Shown in pieces: positions 7,417-18,568 of a stretch of DNA of 64,000 nucleotides; within the stretch, counting starts at the first letter, position 1, and each line of letters begins with the position of its first letter. Where the stretch lies: contig NZ_JAKWJR010000007.1 in the NCBI RefSeq assembly GCF_022761125.1, positions 124,001-188,000 of the forward strand. The letters run 5' to 3'. A program made the position numbers and the translations under genes. Source of the stretch: Nocardioides sp. SR21 (GTDB lineage: Bacteria > Actinomycetota > Actinomycetes > Propionibacteriales > Nocardioidaceae). The notes below the pieces were generated by a model. That model saw only the letters and a list, made by a program, of their open reading frames with translations, was not told the origin of the DNA and searched no databases.

Positions 7417-9939
7417 TCAGCGGACGGGCACCCAGCGTTCGAGCGCCTCCTCCATCGCCGCCATCTCGATCGGCTTGGAGATGTAGTCGTCCATCCCGGC
7501 GGCCAGACAGCGCTCGCGCTCGCCCTCGGCCGCGCCGGCGGTCATCGCGATGATCGGCGTGTGCCGGGTGCTGCCCTCCATCCGGCGGACCTCGCCGGTG
7601 GCCCGGTAGCCGTCCATGCCCGGCATCTGCACGTCCATGAACACGGCGTCGAACGTCGAGCGCGCCAGTGCGGCGACGCCGGAGACGCCGTCGTCGGCGA
7701 CCTCGACGGTGTAGCCGAGCCGCTCGAGCATCCCGATCGCGACGATCTGGTTGATCTCGCCGTCCTCGACCACCAGCACGCGGCCGCGGCCGGTGCTGAC
7801 CGGCCGCACGACGCGCTCGGGCCTCGGCTCGTGCACGCCGCTCACGACCTCCAGCAGCGCGGTGTGCAGCTGGGACACGTGCACCGGCTTGGTCAGGGTG
7901 GCCGAGATGCCCGCCCTGCGCGCCTCGGTGGGGCCGACCTTCGAGTCGGACGTGAGCAGCGCCAGGCCGGTGCCGGCCACGTCCGGGTCCGCCGAGATGC
8001 GCCGCGCCAGCTCGACGCCGTTCATCTCCGGCATCCAGTAGTCCAGCACCGCGAGGTCGTACGGCGTGCCCAGGCGGGCCGCGCCGCGGAGCAGCGAGAG
8101 CGCCTCCACCCCGCTGCCGGCCACCGCGACGTTCATGTCCCACGCCGCCAGCTGGTCGTGCAGGATCATCCGGTTCGTGGCGTTGTCGTCGACGACGAGC
8201 ACCCGCAGGTCCTTGAGGGCAGGCGTCGGTCGCGGGGTGATCGCCTTGTCCTGGGCGAACGCCAGCGGCACCGTGAACCAGAACGTGCTGCCCTTCCCGA
8301 GGTCGCTGTCCACGCCGATCTCGCCGCCCATCGCGGTGACCAGCTGGCTGCAGATCGCGAGCCCGAGCCCGGTGCCGCCGTACTGCCGCGTGGTGGAGGA
8401 GTCGGCCTGGGAGAACGGGTCGAAGAGCTGCGCCTGGTTGTTCCGGGCGATCCCGATGCCGGTGTCGGCGACCTCGAAGCGGACCAGGACGCCCTCCTCG
8501 GTGCGGCTCTCGAGGTGGGCGCGGACGACGACCTCGCCGGATGCCGTGAACTTCACGGCGTTGCCGGCCAGGTTCAGCAGGACCTGGCGCAGCCGGGACG
8601 GGTCGCCGCGCAGCCCGACGGGCAGCTGCGGCGAGCAGTACGCGAGCAGCTCGAGCTTCTTCTCGCGGGCCTGGCCGGCGACCAGCTCGGCGACCTCCTC
8701 GATGACGTGCACGAGGTCGAGGTCGATCTCCTCGAGGTCCAGGTGGCCGGCCTCGATCTTCGAGAAGTCGAGGACGTCGTTGATGACGGTCAGCAGCGCG
8801 CCACCGGCGGTGCGCACGCCCTCGGCGTACGTCCGCTGGCGCGAGTCGAGGTCGGTGTCGAGCAGCAGCCCGGTGAGTCCGATGACGCCGTTCATCGGGG
8901 TGCGGATCTCGTGGCTCATCGTCGCCAGGAACGCCGACTTCGCGCGGGACCCGTCGAGGGCCTCGTCGCGTGCGGCGGCGAGCTCGGTGCGCACCTTGCT
9001 CTCGACGTACAGCAGCCGAGCGGTGCGCCCGAAGACGAGCAACGCGAGGATCATCATGATCGCCACCGACTGGAGCGGCGGGAGCATCGGTCGGTCGGTC
9101 ACGCGGTTGATGATCAGCTGGACCGGGGGGATCAGCAGCGGCAGGACCGCGAAGCCCAGCCGCGCGAACCACGGCCGGGTCGTCTCATCGAGCGCCGGCT
9201 CGGGGTCCGTGACCTCGGGTCGGAACGCTGCGGTCGCCATCAGGATCGACCCGATGGTGCGGAGGATGTCGAAGACGACCGAGACGTCCTGGTCGTAGCC
9301 GACGAGCAGGTAGCCGAGGTCACCCGCCATCCAGAGGCAGATGCCGATCGCGAACGGGAAACCGAGTGCGGCGCGCGTCCGCGGCATCCACAACGCCCGG
9401 ATCACCAGCGCGATCAGCACCGCGTCGGCGGCCGGGTAGATCGCCTGGACCATGCGTTCCAGCTCGGGCGCGGAGCCGTCGGTCAGGATCTGCCGGACGG
9501 TGATGTTCCAGAAGAGCAGCATGCTCAGCACGACGATCGTGAGCACGTCGATCACCGCGTCGACGTCCACCCGCAGCCGGTCGCCTCGCCGGGTGGCGGT
9601 GACGACCAGGAGCGCTGCCGCGAACGCGACGTAGCCGGAGAAGTAGATCGCGTCGGCGGGGGAGACGGTCGGGTCGTCGCCGATCAGGTAGGTCGCGACG
9701 ACCCACGCGAGGTCACCGAGGCCGGAGGCCGCGAGCCCGGCGGTGAGCAGCCCCGGCAGCAGGCGCGCGCCGCGGGGTGCCCTGGCGGTGCCGATGCCGG
9801 CGATGACGACGGGGAGCAGGACGACCGGGTAGGCCAGGAGCCGGCCGACGCCCTCCGGCTCGAGGACGTAGAGCAGTGCCAGCACCGCGAGGATCGCCGA
9901 GAACGCGACGATCACCCGGGTCGACACGGATCGACGCAC
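7417..9939 (-). CDS. Hybrid sensor histidine kinase with two receiver domains (copy 1 of 3)
   Basis: An 840-residue membrane sensor starting at GTG 9939 behind GAGGAGG. Residues 1-310 hold about eight or nine transmembrane helices with no known sensor family. HisKA follows with the phospho-acceptor H343 in [11 protein letters not shown], then the HATPase with a DTGIGI box and GGTGLGLAI. Receiver 1 (about 590-710) has the Asp in LAVLDYWMP, and receiver 2 (about 720-836) has it in VFMDVQMP; both keep the Lys of the KP motif. There is no HPt domain and no separate response regulator nearby. It is one of three adjacent paralogues. Confidence 0.92.
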   Translation of the reverse strand: MRRSVSTRVIVAFSAILAVLALLYVLEPEGVGRLLAYPVVLLPVVIAGIGTARAPRGARLLPGLLTAGLAASGLGDLAWVVATYLIGDDPTVSPADAIYFSGYVAFAAALLVVTATRRGDRLRVDVDAVIDVLTIVVLSMLLFWNITVRQILTDGSAPELERMVQAIYPAADAVLIALVIRALWMPRTRAALGFPFAIGICLWMAGDLGYLLVGYDQDVSVVFDILRTIGSILMATAAFRPEVTDPEPALDETTRPWFARLGFAVLPLLIPPVQLIINRVTDRPMLPPLQSVAIMMILALLVFGRTARLLYVESKVRTELAAARDEALDGSRAKSAFLATMSHEIRTPMNGVIGLTGLLLDTDLDSRQRTYAEGVRTAGGALLTVINDVLDFSKIEAGHLDLEEIDLDLVHVIEEVAELVAGQAREKKLELLAYCSPQLPVGLRGDPSRLRQVLLNLAGNAVKFTASGEVVVRAHLESRTEEGVLVRFEVADTGIGIARNNQAQLFDPFSQADSSTTRQYGGTGLGLAICSQLVTAMGGEIGVDSDLGKGSTFWFTVPLAFAQDKAITPRPTPALKDLRVLVVDDNATNRMILHDQLAAWDMNVAVAGSGVEALSLLRGAARLGTPYDLAVLDYWMPEMNGVELARRISADPDVAGTGLALLTSDSKVGPTEARRAGISATLTKPVHVSQLHTALLEVVSGVHEPRPERVVRPVSTGRGRVLVVEDGEINQIVAIGMLERLGYTVEVADDGVSGVAALARSTFDAVFMDVQMPGMDGYRATGEVRRMEGSTRHTPIIAMTAGAAEGERERCLAAGMDDYISKPIEMAAMEEALERWVPVR

Positions 9940-10038
9940 CGGACCTCCTCGGGCAGGCTGCAGGTACCTGTCCCATCGGCCGGTTCAGCGCGGACCTTCG
10001 CCCGAACGGGTGGGGGTCGTCTGTGATCTGGGTTGCAG

Positions 10039-12579
10039 TCAGGGCACGCGGACCCAGCGGGCCAGCGTCTCCTCGATCGTCGCGAGCGCGACCGGCTTCG
10101 AGATGTAGTCGTCCATGCCGGCCTCGAGGCAGCGCTCGCGGTCACCCGCGATGGCGCCGGCGGTCATCGCGATGATCGGCGTGTGCTGGATCTCGCCCTC
10201 GATCCGGCGGATCCGCTGGGTGGCCTCGTAGCCGTCCATGTTCGGCATCTGCACGTCCATGAACACCGCGACGTACGACGTACGACGGATCGCCTGCACC
10301 GCCTCCATGCCGTCGTTGGCGACCTCGACCTTGTAGCCGAGCCGCTCGAGCATGCCGGTCGCCACGATCTGGTTGATCTCGCCGTCGTCGACGACCAGCA
10401 CCAGCCCGAGGCCGACGTCGACGGGCTCGGCGGGCGCGTCGGTGCGGGGCGCGGGCACGGGGCGGGGGCTCATCACCTCGTGGAGCGTGGCGTGGAGGCG
10501 GGCGAGCTGCACCGGCTTGCTGAGCATGGCGACGATGCCGGCCTCGCGGGCCTCCTCCTCGGTGAGGTTGCCGCCGGAGGTCATCAGCGCCAGGCCGGTG
10601 CCGGTGAGGATCGGGGCCGCGGTGATCTGGCGGGCGAGGTCGAGCCCGTTCATGCCCGGCATGGTCATGTCGATGATCGCCAGGTCGAACGGCTGGCCCT
10701 GGCGGGCCGCGTCGATCAGGGTGTTGAGCGCGGTGGCGCCGTTGTCGACGACGGTGACGTCCATGCTCCACGCCGCCAGCTGGTTGCGCAGGACCAGCCG
10801 GTTCGTGGTGTTGTCGTCGACGATCAGCGCGCGCAGGCCGTTGAGGAGATCGGTACGCCGGGCCGGCACGATCGAGCCGTCGCGGGCGAGCTCGAACTCG
10901 ACCGTGAACCAGAACGTGCTGCCCTTGCCGGGCACGCTGTCGACGCCGAGCTCGCCGCCCATCGCGGCGACCAGCTGGTGGGAGATCGCCAGGCCGAGGC
11001 CGGTGCCGCCGAACTGGCGGGTGGTGGACGAGTCGGCCTGCGAGAACGGCTCGAACAGCCGGCCCGAGCTCTCCTCGGCGATCCCGATGCCGGTGTCGAC
11101 GACCTCGAAGCGGACGGTCACGGTGCTGGGGCCGCTGGACTCGAGGTGGGCGCGGATGACGACCTCGCCGGCCGAGGTGAACTTCACCGCGTTGCTGGCC
11201 AGGTTCAGCAGGATCTGACGCAGCCGGGACGGGTCGCCGCGAAGCCCCAGCGGCAGCTGCGGCGAGCAGTACGCGAGCAGCTCCAGGTCCTTCGCCCGGG
11301 CCGGCTCGGTGATCAGCTCGGCGACCTCCTCGACGACCTGGACCAGGTCGAAGTCGATCTCCTCGAGCTCCAGGTGGCCGGCCTCGATCTTGGAGAAGTC
11401 GAGGACGTCGTTGATGACGGTCAGCAGCGCGTTGCCCGCGCTCTTCACGCCGTCGGCGTACTGCCGCTGGCGCTCGTTGAGGTCGGTGTCGAGCAACAGG
11501 TCCGTGAGGCCGATGACGCCGTTCATCGGGGTGCGGATCTCGTGGCTCATGGTGGCGAGGAACGCCGACTTCGCGCGGGAGCCCTCGAGGGCGGCGTCGC
11601 GCGCGGCGGCGAGCTCGATGCGGGCGCGCGCCTCCAGCTGCAGCAGCCGGGCGGTGCGGGCGAACGTGAGCACGGCGAGCACGGTCATGCCGACGATCGC
11701 CTCGCCTGCGGGGATCGTGCGCCCGTTGACGGCGATCACGTTGTAGAGCACCAGCGCCGGCGGAACCATCAGTGGCAGCACGGCCAGACCGAGGGTCCGC
11801 ATCGGGATCTTGGTCGTCAGCTCGAGGGGCGCCTCGGGGCCGGGGCGGACCTCGGGCCGGAACGTCGCGGTGGCCAGGAAGACCGAGCCGATCAGCCAGA
11901 TGACGTCGAAGAGTGCGGTCGCCTGGGTGCCCGCCTCGCCCGGGAACGGCACGTAGCCGACGTGGGAGAGCAGCCAGCACCAGACGCCGATCGCGAAGGG
12001 GAGGCCGAGGGCGTCGCGGCGACGCCGCGTGGTCGACGCGCGAAGCACGAGGGCGAACATCGCGGCGTCGACGATCGGGTAGGTGGCGGTGACGAACCGG
12101 GTGAACCCGGACGCGGATCCGTCGGTCACGATCGCGCCGATGGAGATGTTCCAGAACACCAGCACGCTGACGACGACCACCGTGACCGAGTCGATGACCG
12201 CGTCGACGTCCAGCTTGGTCCGGTCGCCGCGCGACACCAGCGTCACCTGCAGCAGCGCCGCGAGGATCGCGGCGTACCCGAGGAAGTAGAAGGTGTCGGC
12301 GACCGAGGCGTCGGGGACGCCGCCGTCGCGGTAGACGAGCCGGGCCACGAAGAAGCCCAGCGGCAGCATGCACAGTCCGGTGGCGATCAGCCCCGGCGCC
12401 AGGCGGGCGCCGCGCGGGGCCCGCATGGTGCCGATCACGGCCACGATCGGGGGCAGCGAGGCGCCGAGGTACGCGAACCGGGAGATCAGCCCGTCGGGAG
12501 TGATCAGGTGGATGACCGCGGGGATCACGGCGAACGCCCAGAGGACGACCACGGGGCGCGGCCAGGTGTTCGGTCGCAC
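10039..12579 (-). CDS. Hybrid sensor histidine kinase with two receiver domains (copy 2 of 3)
   Basis: An 846-residue paralogue of its neighbours, starting at GTG 12579 behind AAGGAGG. The order is the same: multi-span N-terminus, HisKA ([15 protein letters not shown]), HATPase ([18 protein letters not shown]), receiver 1 (Asp in [11 protein letters not shown]) and receiver 2 (Asp in [12 protein letters not shown]). The membrane region is the most divergent part compared with copies 1 and 3, and the kinase core is nearly identical. This suggests duplicated kinases with diversified input. Spacing of 99-110 bp between copies leaves room for separate promoters. Confidence 0.92.
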   Translation of the reverse strand: MRPNTWPRPVVVLWAFAVIPAVIHLITPDGLISRFAYLGASLPPIVAVIGTMRAPRGARLAPGLIATGLCMLPLGFFVARLVYRDGGVPDASVADTFYFLGYAAILAALLQVTLVSRGDRTKLDVDAVIDSVTVVVVSVLVFWNISIGAIVTDGSASGFTRFVTATYPIVDAAMFALVLRASTTRRRRDALGLPFAIGVWCWLLSHVGYVPFPGEAGTQATALFDVIWLIGSVFLATATFRPEVRPGPEAPLELTTKIPMRTLGLAVLPLMVPPALVLYNVIAVNGRTIPAGEAIVGMTVLAVLTFARTARLLQLEARARIELAAARDAALEGSRAKSAFLATMSHEIRTPMNGVIGLTDLLLDTDLNERQRQYADGVKSAGNALLTVINDVLDFSKIEAGHLELEEIDFDLVQVVEEVAELITEPARAKDLELLAYCSPQLPLGLRGDPSRLRQILLNLASNAVKFTSAGEVVIRAHLESSGPSTVTVRFEVVDTGIGIAEESSGRLFEPFSQADSSTTRQFGGTGLGLAISHQLVAAMGGELGVDSVPGKGSTFWFTVEFELARDGSIVPARRTDLLNGLRALIVDDNTTNRLVLRNQLAAWSMDVTVVDNGATALNTLIDAARQGQPFDLAIIDMTMPGMNGLDLARQITAAPILTGTGLALMTSGGNLTEEEAREAGIVAMLSKPVQLARLHATLHEVMSPRPVPAPRTDAPAEPVDVGLGLVLVVDDGEINQIVATGMLERLGYKVEVANDGMEAVQAIRRTSYVAVFMDVQMPNMDGYEATQRIRRIEGEIQHTPIIAMTAGAIAGDRERCLEAGMDDYISKPVALATIEETLARWVRVP

Positions 12580-12689
12580 GGGTCCTCCTTCAGGTGCGCA
12601 GGGTCCTAGTGCTCCTTTCCATCGGCCGCTGTGTCCTCATCCTTTGGGGTAACGGACAGGACGATGTGGAAATCCTGTGAGGTGGCTTT

Positions 12690-15212
12690 TTAGCGGGCGG
12701 GGACCCAGCGTGCCAGCATCTCGCGCACCGTCGCGATGTCGATCGGCTTGGAGACGTAATCGTCCATGCCGGCCTCGAGGCAGCGCTCCCGATCCCCCTC
12801 GACGGCGCCCGCGGTCATCGCGATGATCGGGGTACGCCGGGCGGCGCCCTCGGCCCGCCGGATCGCGGCCGTGGCCTGGTAGCCGTCGAGGCCGGGCATG
12901 TGCACGTCCATGAGCACGGCGTCATACGCCTCGCGCTCCAGGGCGGCGACGGCCGCCAGCCCGTCCACGGCGATCTCGACGGTGTAGCCGAGGTGCTCGA
13001 GCATCCCGGTGGCGACGATCTGGTTGATGTCGCCGTCCTCGGCGACCAGCACGCGGCCGCGCCCGGTGCCGACCGGCGCGGCGGGGTCGGCGGTCGGCTG
13101 CCGACGGGCGCTGACGACGTCCTGGAGGATCGTGTGCAGACGCGAGAGCTGAACGGGCTTGGTGATGCTCACCGCGATCCCCGCCGCGCGCGCCTCGGTC
13201 TGGCTGACGTCGGGCCCGGAGGTGAGCAGCACCAGTGCGGTCGCGGACAGTGCGGGGTCCGCCGACACCTCGCGAGCGAGGTCCATGCCGTCCCTCTCGG
13301 GCATGCACAGGTCGAGGACCGCGAGGTCGAACGGCCGGCCCTGGCGGACCGCCGTACGCGCCGCGAGCAGCGCCTCCGCGGCGGTGTTCGCCACGGTCAC
13401 CCGCATGGCCCAGGCCGTCAGCTGGTCGTGCAGGATCATCCGGTTGGTCGCGTTGTCGTCGACGACGAGGACGCGCAGCCCGCCCAGCAGGTCGGTACGA
13501 CGGGGAGGCGTGACCGACTCGTCCTCGGCGAACCGCAGCGGCACCGTGAACCAGAACGTGCTGCCCTGGCCGGGGCGGCTGTCGACACCGATCGTCCCGC
13601 CCATCGCCGTGACCAGCTGGTGGCTGATCGCGAGGCCGAGCCCGGTACCGCCGTACCGGCGGGTGGTGGAGGAGTCGGCCTGCGAGAACGGCTCGAACAG
13701 TCGGGTCGCGTCGTCGGCGGCGAACCCGATCCCGGTGTCGACGACCTCGAAGCGGACCAGCACACCGTCGTCGGCGCGGCTGTCGAGGTGGGCCCGGACG
13801 ACGACCTCGCCGGCGGAGGTGAACTTCACCGCGTTGCCGGCGAGGTTCAGCAGCACCTGGCGCAGCCGCGACGGGTCGCCGCGCAGCCCGACCGGCAGCT
13901 CGGGGGAGCAGTAGGCGAGCAGCTCGAGGTTCTTCTCCTGGGCCGGCTCGGACACGAGCTCGGCGACCTCCTCGATCACCCGGACCAGGTCGAAGTCGAT
14001 CTCCTCCAGGTCGAGGCGGCCGGCCTCGACCTTCGAGAAGTCGAGGATGTCGTTGATGATCGTGAGCAGCGCGTTGCCGGCGCCGCGGACGCCCTCGGCG
14101 TACTGCCGCTGCCGGGCGTCGAGCTCGGTGTTCAGCAGCAGGCTGGTGAGGCCGATGACGCCGTTCATCGGGGTCCGGATCTCGTGGCTCATGGTGGCGA
14201 GGAACGCCGACTTGGCCTGCGACCCCTCGAGGGCGGCGTCGCGGGCGGCGGCGAGCTCGCCGCGGGCGCGGCTCTCGGAGCGCAGCAGCCGTGCGGTGCG
14301 CGCGAACGTCAGCAGCGCCAGGGCCGCCATGCCGACCACGATCTCGATCGCCTGGGCCTGCTCGCCGGCGAGGTCGGTGAGCAGCAGCAGCGCCGGCGGC
14401 ACCATGAGCGGCAGGATCGCGATGCTGAGCGTGCGCAACGGGGAGCGGGGCGCGAGCTGCTCCGCGGTCTCCGGCTCCTGCGTGACCTGGGTGCGCCAGG
14501 TCGCGGTCGCCATCAGCATGGCGCCGAGCATCCAGCCGACGTCGAGGAGCGCGGAGACGGTGCCCTCGACCTCGAGCACGTAGTAGCCGAGGTCGGCGGC
14601 CAGCCAGCAGCAGACGCCGATCGCGAACGGGATGCCGAGGACCTGACGGGTACGTCGCTGCGAGAGCAGGCGGACCGCGAGGGCGAGCAGCACGGCGTCA
14701 GCGACCGGATACATGGCCCAGACCGCTCGCGTGAACGCCGGCACGGTCTGGTCGGCGAGGATCTCGTTGACGGAGACGTTCCAGAGGATCAGCAGGCTGA
14801 CGACCACGACCGTGAGCGCGTCGATGACCGCGTCGACGTCGACGCGGAGCCGGTCGCCGTGGCGGACGAGCGTCATCACGAGCAGCGCACCGGCGAGCCC
14901 GACGTAGCTGCCCGTGTAGGCCAGGTCGGCGACGGACACGTCCGGCTCGGTGCCCTGCCAGTAGAAGTACATCCAGATCAGGTCGCCGAGCGCGGAGCCG
15001 ACGAGACCGGCGGTCAGCAGGCCGGGGATCAGGCGCCTGCCCCGGGGCGCACGCAGCGTGCCGACCAGTCCGACCACCGGCGCCAGGCCGACGATCGCCA
15101 GGTAGGTGACGTCACCGACCGTCCCCGTGGGACGGGCGAGGTGCAGCACGACGAAGGCGCCTGTCAGCACCCACGCGGCCACCATCAGCCCCGACCAGCC
15201 GCGCCTCTGCAT
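12690..15212 (-). CDS. Hybrid sensor histidine kinase with two receiver domains (copy 3 of 3)
   Basis: An 840-residue paralogue starting at ATG 15212 behind a purine-rich GGGAGGGGGGA. It has a polytopic N-terminus, HisKA ([15 protein letters not shown]), HATPase ([18 protein letters not shown]), receiver 1 (Asp in [11 protein letters not shown]) and receiver 2 (Asp in [12 protein letters not shown]). All phospho-transfer residues are present. It is transcribed first of the three if there is read-through. Output must go through internal receivers or an unlinked HPt or regulator. Confidence 0.92.
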   Translation of the reverse strand: MQRRGWSGLMVAAWVLTGAFVVLHLARPTGTVGDVTYLAIVGLAPVVGLVGTLRAPRGRRLIPGLLTAGLVGSALGDLIWMYFYWQGTEPDVSVADLAYTGSYVGLAGALLVMTLVRHGDRLRVDVDAVIDALTVVVVSLLILWNVSVNEILADQTVPAFTRAVWAMYPVADAVLLALAVRLLSQRRTRQVLGIPFAIGVCCWLAADLGYYVLEVEGTVSALLDVGWMLGAMLMATATWRTQVTQEPETAEQLAPRSPLRTLSIAILPLMVPPALLLLTDLAGEQAQAIEIVVGMAALALLTFARTARLLRSESRARGELAAARDAALEGSQAKSAFLATMSHEIRTPMNGVIGLTSLLLNTELDARQRQYAEGVRGAGNALLTIINDILDFSKVEAGRLDLEEIDFDLVRVIEEVAELVSEPAQEKNLELLAYCSPELPVGLRGDPSRLRQVLLNLAGNAVKFTSAGEVVVRAHLDSRADDGVLVRFEVVDTGIGFAADDATRLFEPFSQADSSTTRRYGGTGLGLAISHQLVTAMGGTIGVDSRPGQGSTFWFTVPLRFAEDESVTPPRRTDLLGGLRVLVVDDNATNRMILHDQLTAWAMRVTVANTAAEALLAARTAVRQGRPFDLAVLDLCMPERDGMDLAREVSADPALSATALVLLTSGPDVSQTEARAAGIAVSITKPVQLSRLHTILQDVVSARRQPTADPAAPVGTGRGRVLVAEDGDINQIVATGMLEHLGYTVEIAVDGLAAVAALEREAYDAVLMDVHMPGLDGYQATAAIRRAEGAARRTPIIAMTAGAVEGDRERCLEAGMDDYVSKPIDIATVREMLARWVPAR

Positions 15213-15286
15213 CCGGTCCCCCCTCCCCGTCCACGATCCTAAAGTTCCTGTTCGGCGGACAACCGGCGTTCTGGAATCATTTACCC

Positions 15287-16258
15287 ATGAGGATGAGGCT
15301 GCGGCCGGGGGTCCGCGCGATCGATCGGGTCATGAAGGCGAGTCCCGCGCTCTCCGTGGCGAGGATGAGTCCGGAGCAGCTCACGAAGGTGCAGTCGACG
15401 ATCATCCCGGACGGTGGGCCCGCGAGCCTGTTCCTCGGCCGCCTCAAGCCTGGGGTGGCGGTGCGGACGTCGATGTTCTCGGCACGGCACGGCGAGCTCC
15501 CGCTGCGGATCTACACGCCCGAGGTCTGGTCGCGGACGCCGCGCCCGGTGGTCGTGAACTTCCACGGCGGCGGCTTCGTGCTCGGCAGCGCCCGGCAGTG
15601 CGACTGGAGCTGCAGCATCGTCGCCGGTGAGCTCGATGCGGTCGTGGTGTCGGTCGACTACCGGCTCGCGCCGGCGCACCGGTTCCCTGCGGCGGTCGAG
15701 GACTGCTACGACGCGTTCCTCTGGGCGGCGGGGCACGCTGCCGACCTCGGCGGCGACCCCGCTCGCCTGGCCGTGATGGGCGACAGCGCGGGCGGCAACC
15801 TCGCCGCAGTCGTCTCGATCCTCGCCCGCGACGAGGCCGGTCCCGCGATCGCGCACCAGACCCTGATCTATCCCGTCACGGACATGACCGATGCGGTCCA
15901 GCAGGACCGGTCGTACGTCGAGAACGTCCGCGGCATCGTGCTGTCGAACGCCGACATGGAGGTGTTCCATGGCCACTACGTCACCGAGGACGCCGACCCC
16001 ACGGACTTCCGGCTGTCACCACTGCACGCCGAGGACCTCAGCCGGCTGCCTGCCGCGCTGGTCGTGGTCGCCGGGCTCGACCCGCTGCACGACAGTGGAG
16101 TCCGCTACGCGCAGGCGCTCGCCGACGCCGGCAACCAGGTGCGCGTCGAGGACTTCCACCAGATGCCGCACGGGTTCGTGAGCTTCCCGTACTTCAGCAA
16201 GGGCGCCCGGCCCGCGATGGACGCGGTCGTCGCCTCCCAGCGCGAGGCGCTCTACTGA
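15287..16258 (+). CDS. Alpha/beta hydrolase, hormone-sensitive-lipase family esterase
   Basis: A 323-residue esterase of the HSL (Est family IV) type. The oxyanion motif HGGGF, the nucleophile elbow GDSAGGN, an Asp in [10 protein letters not shown] and a His in MPHGF make up a full catalytic set. No signal peptide is evident, so it is probably cytoplasmic, acting on short-chain esters. The ATG at 15287 has only a weak ribosome-binding site, and the internal ATG in RVMKASP is an alternative. It is divergent from kinase copy 3 and convergent with the MFS gene. Confidence 0.88.
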   Translation: MRMRLRPGVRAIDRVMKASPALSVARMSPEQLTKVQSTIIPDGGPASLFLGRLKPGVAVRTSMFSARHGELPLRIYTPEVWSRTPRPVVVNFHGGGFVLGSARQCDWSCSIVAGELDAVVVSVDYRLAPAHRFPAAVEDCYDAFLWAAGHAADLGGDPARLAVMGDSAGGNLAAVVSILARDEAGPAIAHQTLIYPVTDMTDAVQQDRSYVENVRGIVLSNADMEVFHGHYVTEDADPTDFRLSPLHAEDLSRLPAALVVVAGLDPLHDSGVRYAQALADAGNQVRVEDFHQMPHGFVSFPYFSKGARPAMDAVVASQREALY

Positions 16259-16279
16259 TTCCCGGCTACTGGCTCCCGC

Positions 16280-17515
16280 CTACTGGCGCACCCGGACGTG
16301 CGCGGGGACCGTCGCCAACGCGACGACCGCGAGCAGCGCCGCTGCTGCGAACACGTAGAAGCCCCACGGGTAGGCGATCCCGGCCGTGACCAGAGCCCCG
16401 GTGAGCGAAGGGCCCACGATCGCGCCGACCCGGCCGACGCCGGCTGCGAGCCCGAGCGCGGTGCCGCGGATCTCCGGCGGGTAGAGGTGGCCGACGAACG
16501 CGTAGACCAGGACCTGCGCGCTGAACACGAAGACGCCGGTCACCAGCACCGCGAGCAGCACCAGCGCATTGCTCTCGATCTTGATCGACAGCAGCGCCAG
16601 GCAGACCGCGGCGATGCCGAACCACGCGAGCACGGTCGGCTTGTTGCCGCGGGCGTCGGAGACGTGGCCGGCGACGACCAGGCCGATCACCGCCCCGAGG
16701 TTCAGGACGAGCAGGAGCGTCGTACCAGCGTTGATGGAGTAGCCGGCCTCGCCCATGATCTTCGGCAGCCAGGTGTTGAGGCCGTAGACCAGCAGCAGCC
16801 CCATGAACGACGCGACCCAGAGGCCGAGGCTCACGCGCAGGTACGGTCCGCGGACGACCTCGACGGTGCGCACGGCGTGCGACGTCTCGGCCTCGCGGGA
16901 GTCCAGGAACGCGTCTGACTCGGGCAGCTTGAACCAGAAGAACGGGACGGCGACCAGGCCCGCGACGCCGCCGATCACGAACATCGACTCCCAGCCCCAC
17001 TCGTCGATCACCACCAGCGCGAGAAGGGCGGTCAGCACGGCGCCGACGTGGTAGCCGGTCATGGTCCGCGTCATCGCCCGGGCGCCGCGGTCCTCGGGGG
17101 CGTACTCCGACATCAGCGCGAGCGCCGACGGCAGGCAGGCGCCGAGTCCGAGGCCGGCGAGGAAGCGCAGTGCGATGAACGTGTCCACGTTGGTCGCGAA
17201 CGCGGTCGCGATCGTGAGGACGGAGAACCAGGCGACGCACCCGATCAGGCTGCGGCGCCGGCCGAACCGGTCGGCGAACGGACCGATCAGGGTCGCCCCG
17301 ATCCCGACGCCGACCAGGCCGATCGTGGACGCGGTGGTCAGGGAGGCGTCGGTGAACCCGAGGTCCCCGGTCGCGCTCAGCGTCGGGATCACGGCCCCGA
17401 TCACGACGAGGTCGAAGCCGTCGAGGGCGACGGCGATCCAGCAGAGCGCGACCGGCCACAGGCCGCCGGCAGGTGAGCGCCGGGTGGTGGTCGCGGAGGA
17501 GGTTGAGGTGGACAT
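16280..17515 (-). CDS. MFS transporter, aromatic acid:proton symporter (AAHS) type
   Basis: A 12-helix permease of 411 residues. The opening helix contains LDGFDLVVIGAVIPTL, where the Asp typical of AAHS transporters (PcaK/BenK) is present. The cytoplasmic loop motif is ADRFGRRRSL, and LGLGACLPSALALMSEYAPE is the conserved fourth-helix region. I chose the MSTST start at 17515; a start 11 residues upstream is also open. The substrate is likely an aromatic or other organic acid, but no catabolic genes lie beside it. The upstream region carries the 84-bp nested palindrome. Confidence 0.85.
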   Translation of the reverse strand: MSTSTSSATTTRRSPAGGLWPVALCWIAVALDGFDLVVIGAVIPTLSATGDLGFTDASLTTASTIGLVGVGIGATLIGPFADRFGRRRSLIGCVAWFSVLTIATAFATNVDTFIALRFLAGLGLGACLPSALALMSEYAPEDRGARAMTRTMTGYHVGAVLTALLALVVIDEWGWESMFVIGGVAGLVAVPFFWFKLPESDAFLDSREAETSHAVRTVEVVRGPYLRVSLGLWVASFMGLLLVYGLNTWLPKIMGEAGYSINAGTTLLLVLNLGAVIGLVVAGHVSDARGNKPTVLAWFGIAAVCLALLSIKIESNALVLLAVLVTGVFVFSAQVLVYAFVGHLYPPEIRGTALGLAAGVGRVGAIVGPSLTGALVTAGIAYPWGFYVFAAAALLAVVALATVPAHVRVRQ

Positions 17516-17638
17516 GGGCCCCTGGTGCCCGGGTGTTCCGGGCGTCACACCGGAGGGTTCCGCTGAGCGGAATCCTCGATCCCGGCAATGACGTGTCGCT
17601 GGCCTGGGGCCGGTCCCGCCGGCATCTCCTGTCGCAGT

Positions 17639-17722
17639 TTCACCATGGTAGGTAGGTGAACCTGCACTTCACATGGTGTGCAGGCCATGTGAAGTGCAGG
17701 TTCGTCTGCATCACATGGTGAA
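17639..17722. repeat. 84-bp nested palindrome upstream of the MFS gene
   Basis: Two inverted-repeat pairs share one centre at 17680/17681. The inner pair is a perfect 19-bp repeat (17658-17676 with 17685-17703, 8-bp spacer). The outer pair is TTCACCATG (17639-17647) with CATGGTGAA (17714-17722). The CATG-containing half-site recurs four times. It lies about 120 bp upstream of the MFS start and about 80 bp past the sigma-factor stop. It may be an operator for a dimer of dimers, a terminator without T-tract, or a small mobile-repeat relic. Confidence 0.6.
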
Positions 17723-17800
17723 CCAGTGACCGACACCAGCGCCCCCGGGCCGACAGCGGACGAACAAGGGCAGCGCCGGAGGGACCCCGCGCGTCCGGCC

Positions 17801-18538
17801 TCAGCCCGCCTGGGCGACGAGCTTGCGGCGCAGGGTGAGGGCGGCGCGGCTGTGCAGCTGGCTGACGCGGGACTCGGTGACGCCGAGGACCTGGCCGATC
17901 TCGGCGAGCGTGAGGCGCTCCCAGTAGTAGAGCGCCACCACGATCTGGTCGCGCTCGGGCAGCTCGCGGACGGCGGCGAGGAAGCCGGGTGGGATGTCGT
18001 CGTCGGCGCCCGGGAGGTCGCTGGTCGCGCGCGGCGTCTCCTCGTCGTCGACCGAGGTCTCGAAGCTGACGACGCTGGTGTGCGCGGTCTGGCTGTAGAC
18101 CTTGCGGAGCTCGGCGACGGTGATCGAGAGCTCCTCGGCGACCTCGGAGTCCTTCGGGGCGCGGCCGAGGCTCTTCTCGAGCTTGGCGTGCGCGGCGTCG
18201 ATGTCGCGGATCTTCTCGCGCACCGACCGCGGCACCCAGTCCGATGCCCGCAGGCCGTCGACGATCGCACCGCGGATGCGCGAGACGGCGTACGTCTGGA
18301 ACTGCAGGCCGCGGTCGGGGTCGAACTTGTCGATCGCGTCCATCAGGCCGATCACGCCGTCGGAGACCAGGTCGGACTGCTCGACGGCGGGCGGGAGACC
18401 GGAGCGGACCCTGCCGGCGACGAACTTCACCAGCGGCGAGTACTGCACGACGAGGCGGTTGCGCGCCTCCATGTCGCCGTCCTTCTTGTACCGCTCCCAG
18501 AGCGCGTCTACGGAGTGCTCGGTGTCCACGGCGGTCAC
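17801..18538 (-). CDS. whiG: WhiG/FliA-family RNA polymerase sigma factor
   Basis: A 245-residue sigma-70 family factor without region 1. Region 2 spans about 15-90 (LVVQYSPLVKFVAGRV, DLVSDGVIGLMDAIDKFDP, FQTYAVSRIRGAIVDGLR), then SDWVPRSVREK of the FliA/WhiG clade, region 3 near 110-150, and a region 4 helix-turn-helix in LTLAEIGQVLGVTESRVSQL. It lacks a SigF-type region arrangement. Start GTG at 18538 follows the M23 gene by 30 bp with a weak ribosome-binding site, so coupling to that operon is likely. An RsiG homologue lies at 29963-30457 and six WhiG-like promoters occur in this window, so its regulon appears to be type IV pili and c-di-GMP enzymes. Confidence 0.93.
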   Translation of the reverse strand: MTAVDTEHSVDALWERYKKDGDMEARNRLVVQYSPLVKFVAGRVRSGLPPAVEQSDLVSDGVIGLMDAIDKFDPDRGLQFQTYAVSRIRGAIVDGLRASDWVPRSVREKIRDIDAAHAKLEKSLGRAPKDSEVAEELSITVAELRKVYSQTAHTSVVSFETSVDDEETPRATSDLPGADDDIPPGFLAAVRELPERDQIVVALYYWERLTLAEIGQVLGVTESRVSQLHSRAALTLRRKLVAQAG

Positions 18539-18568
18539 GTTATCGGCAACGGCCGAGAAGTCCCGCAG

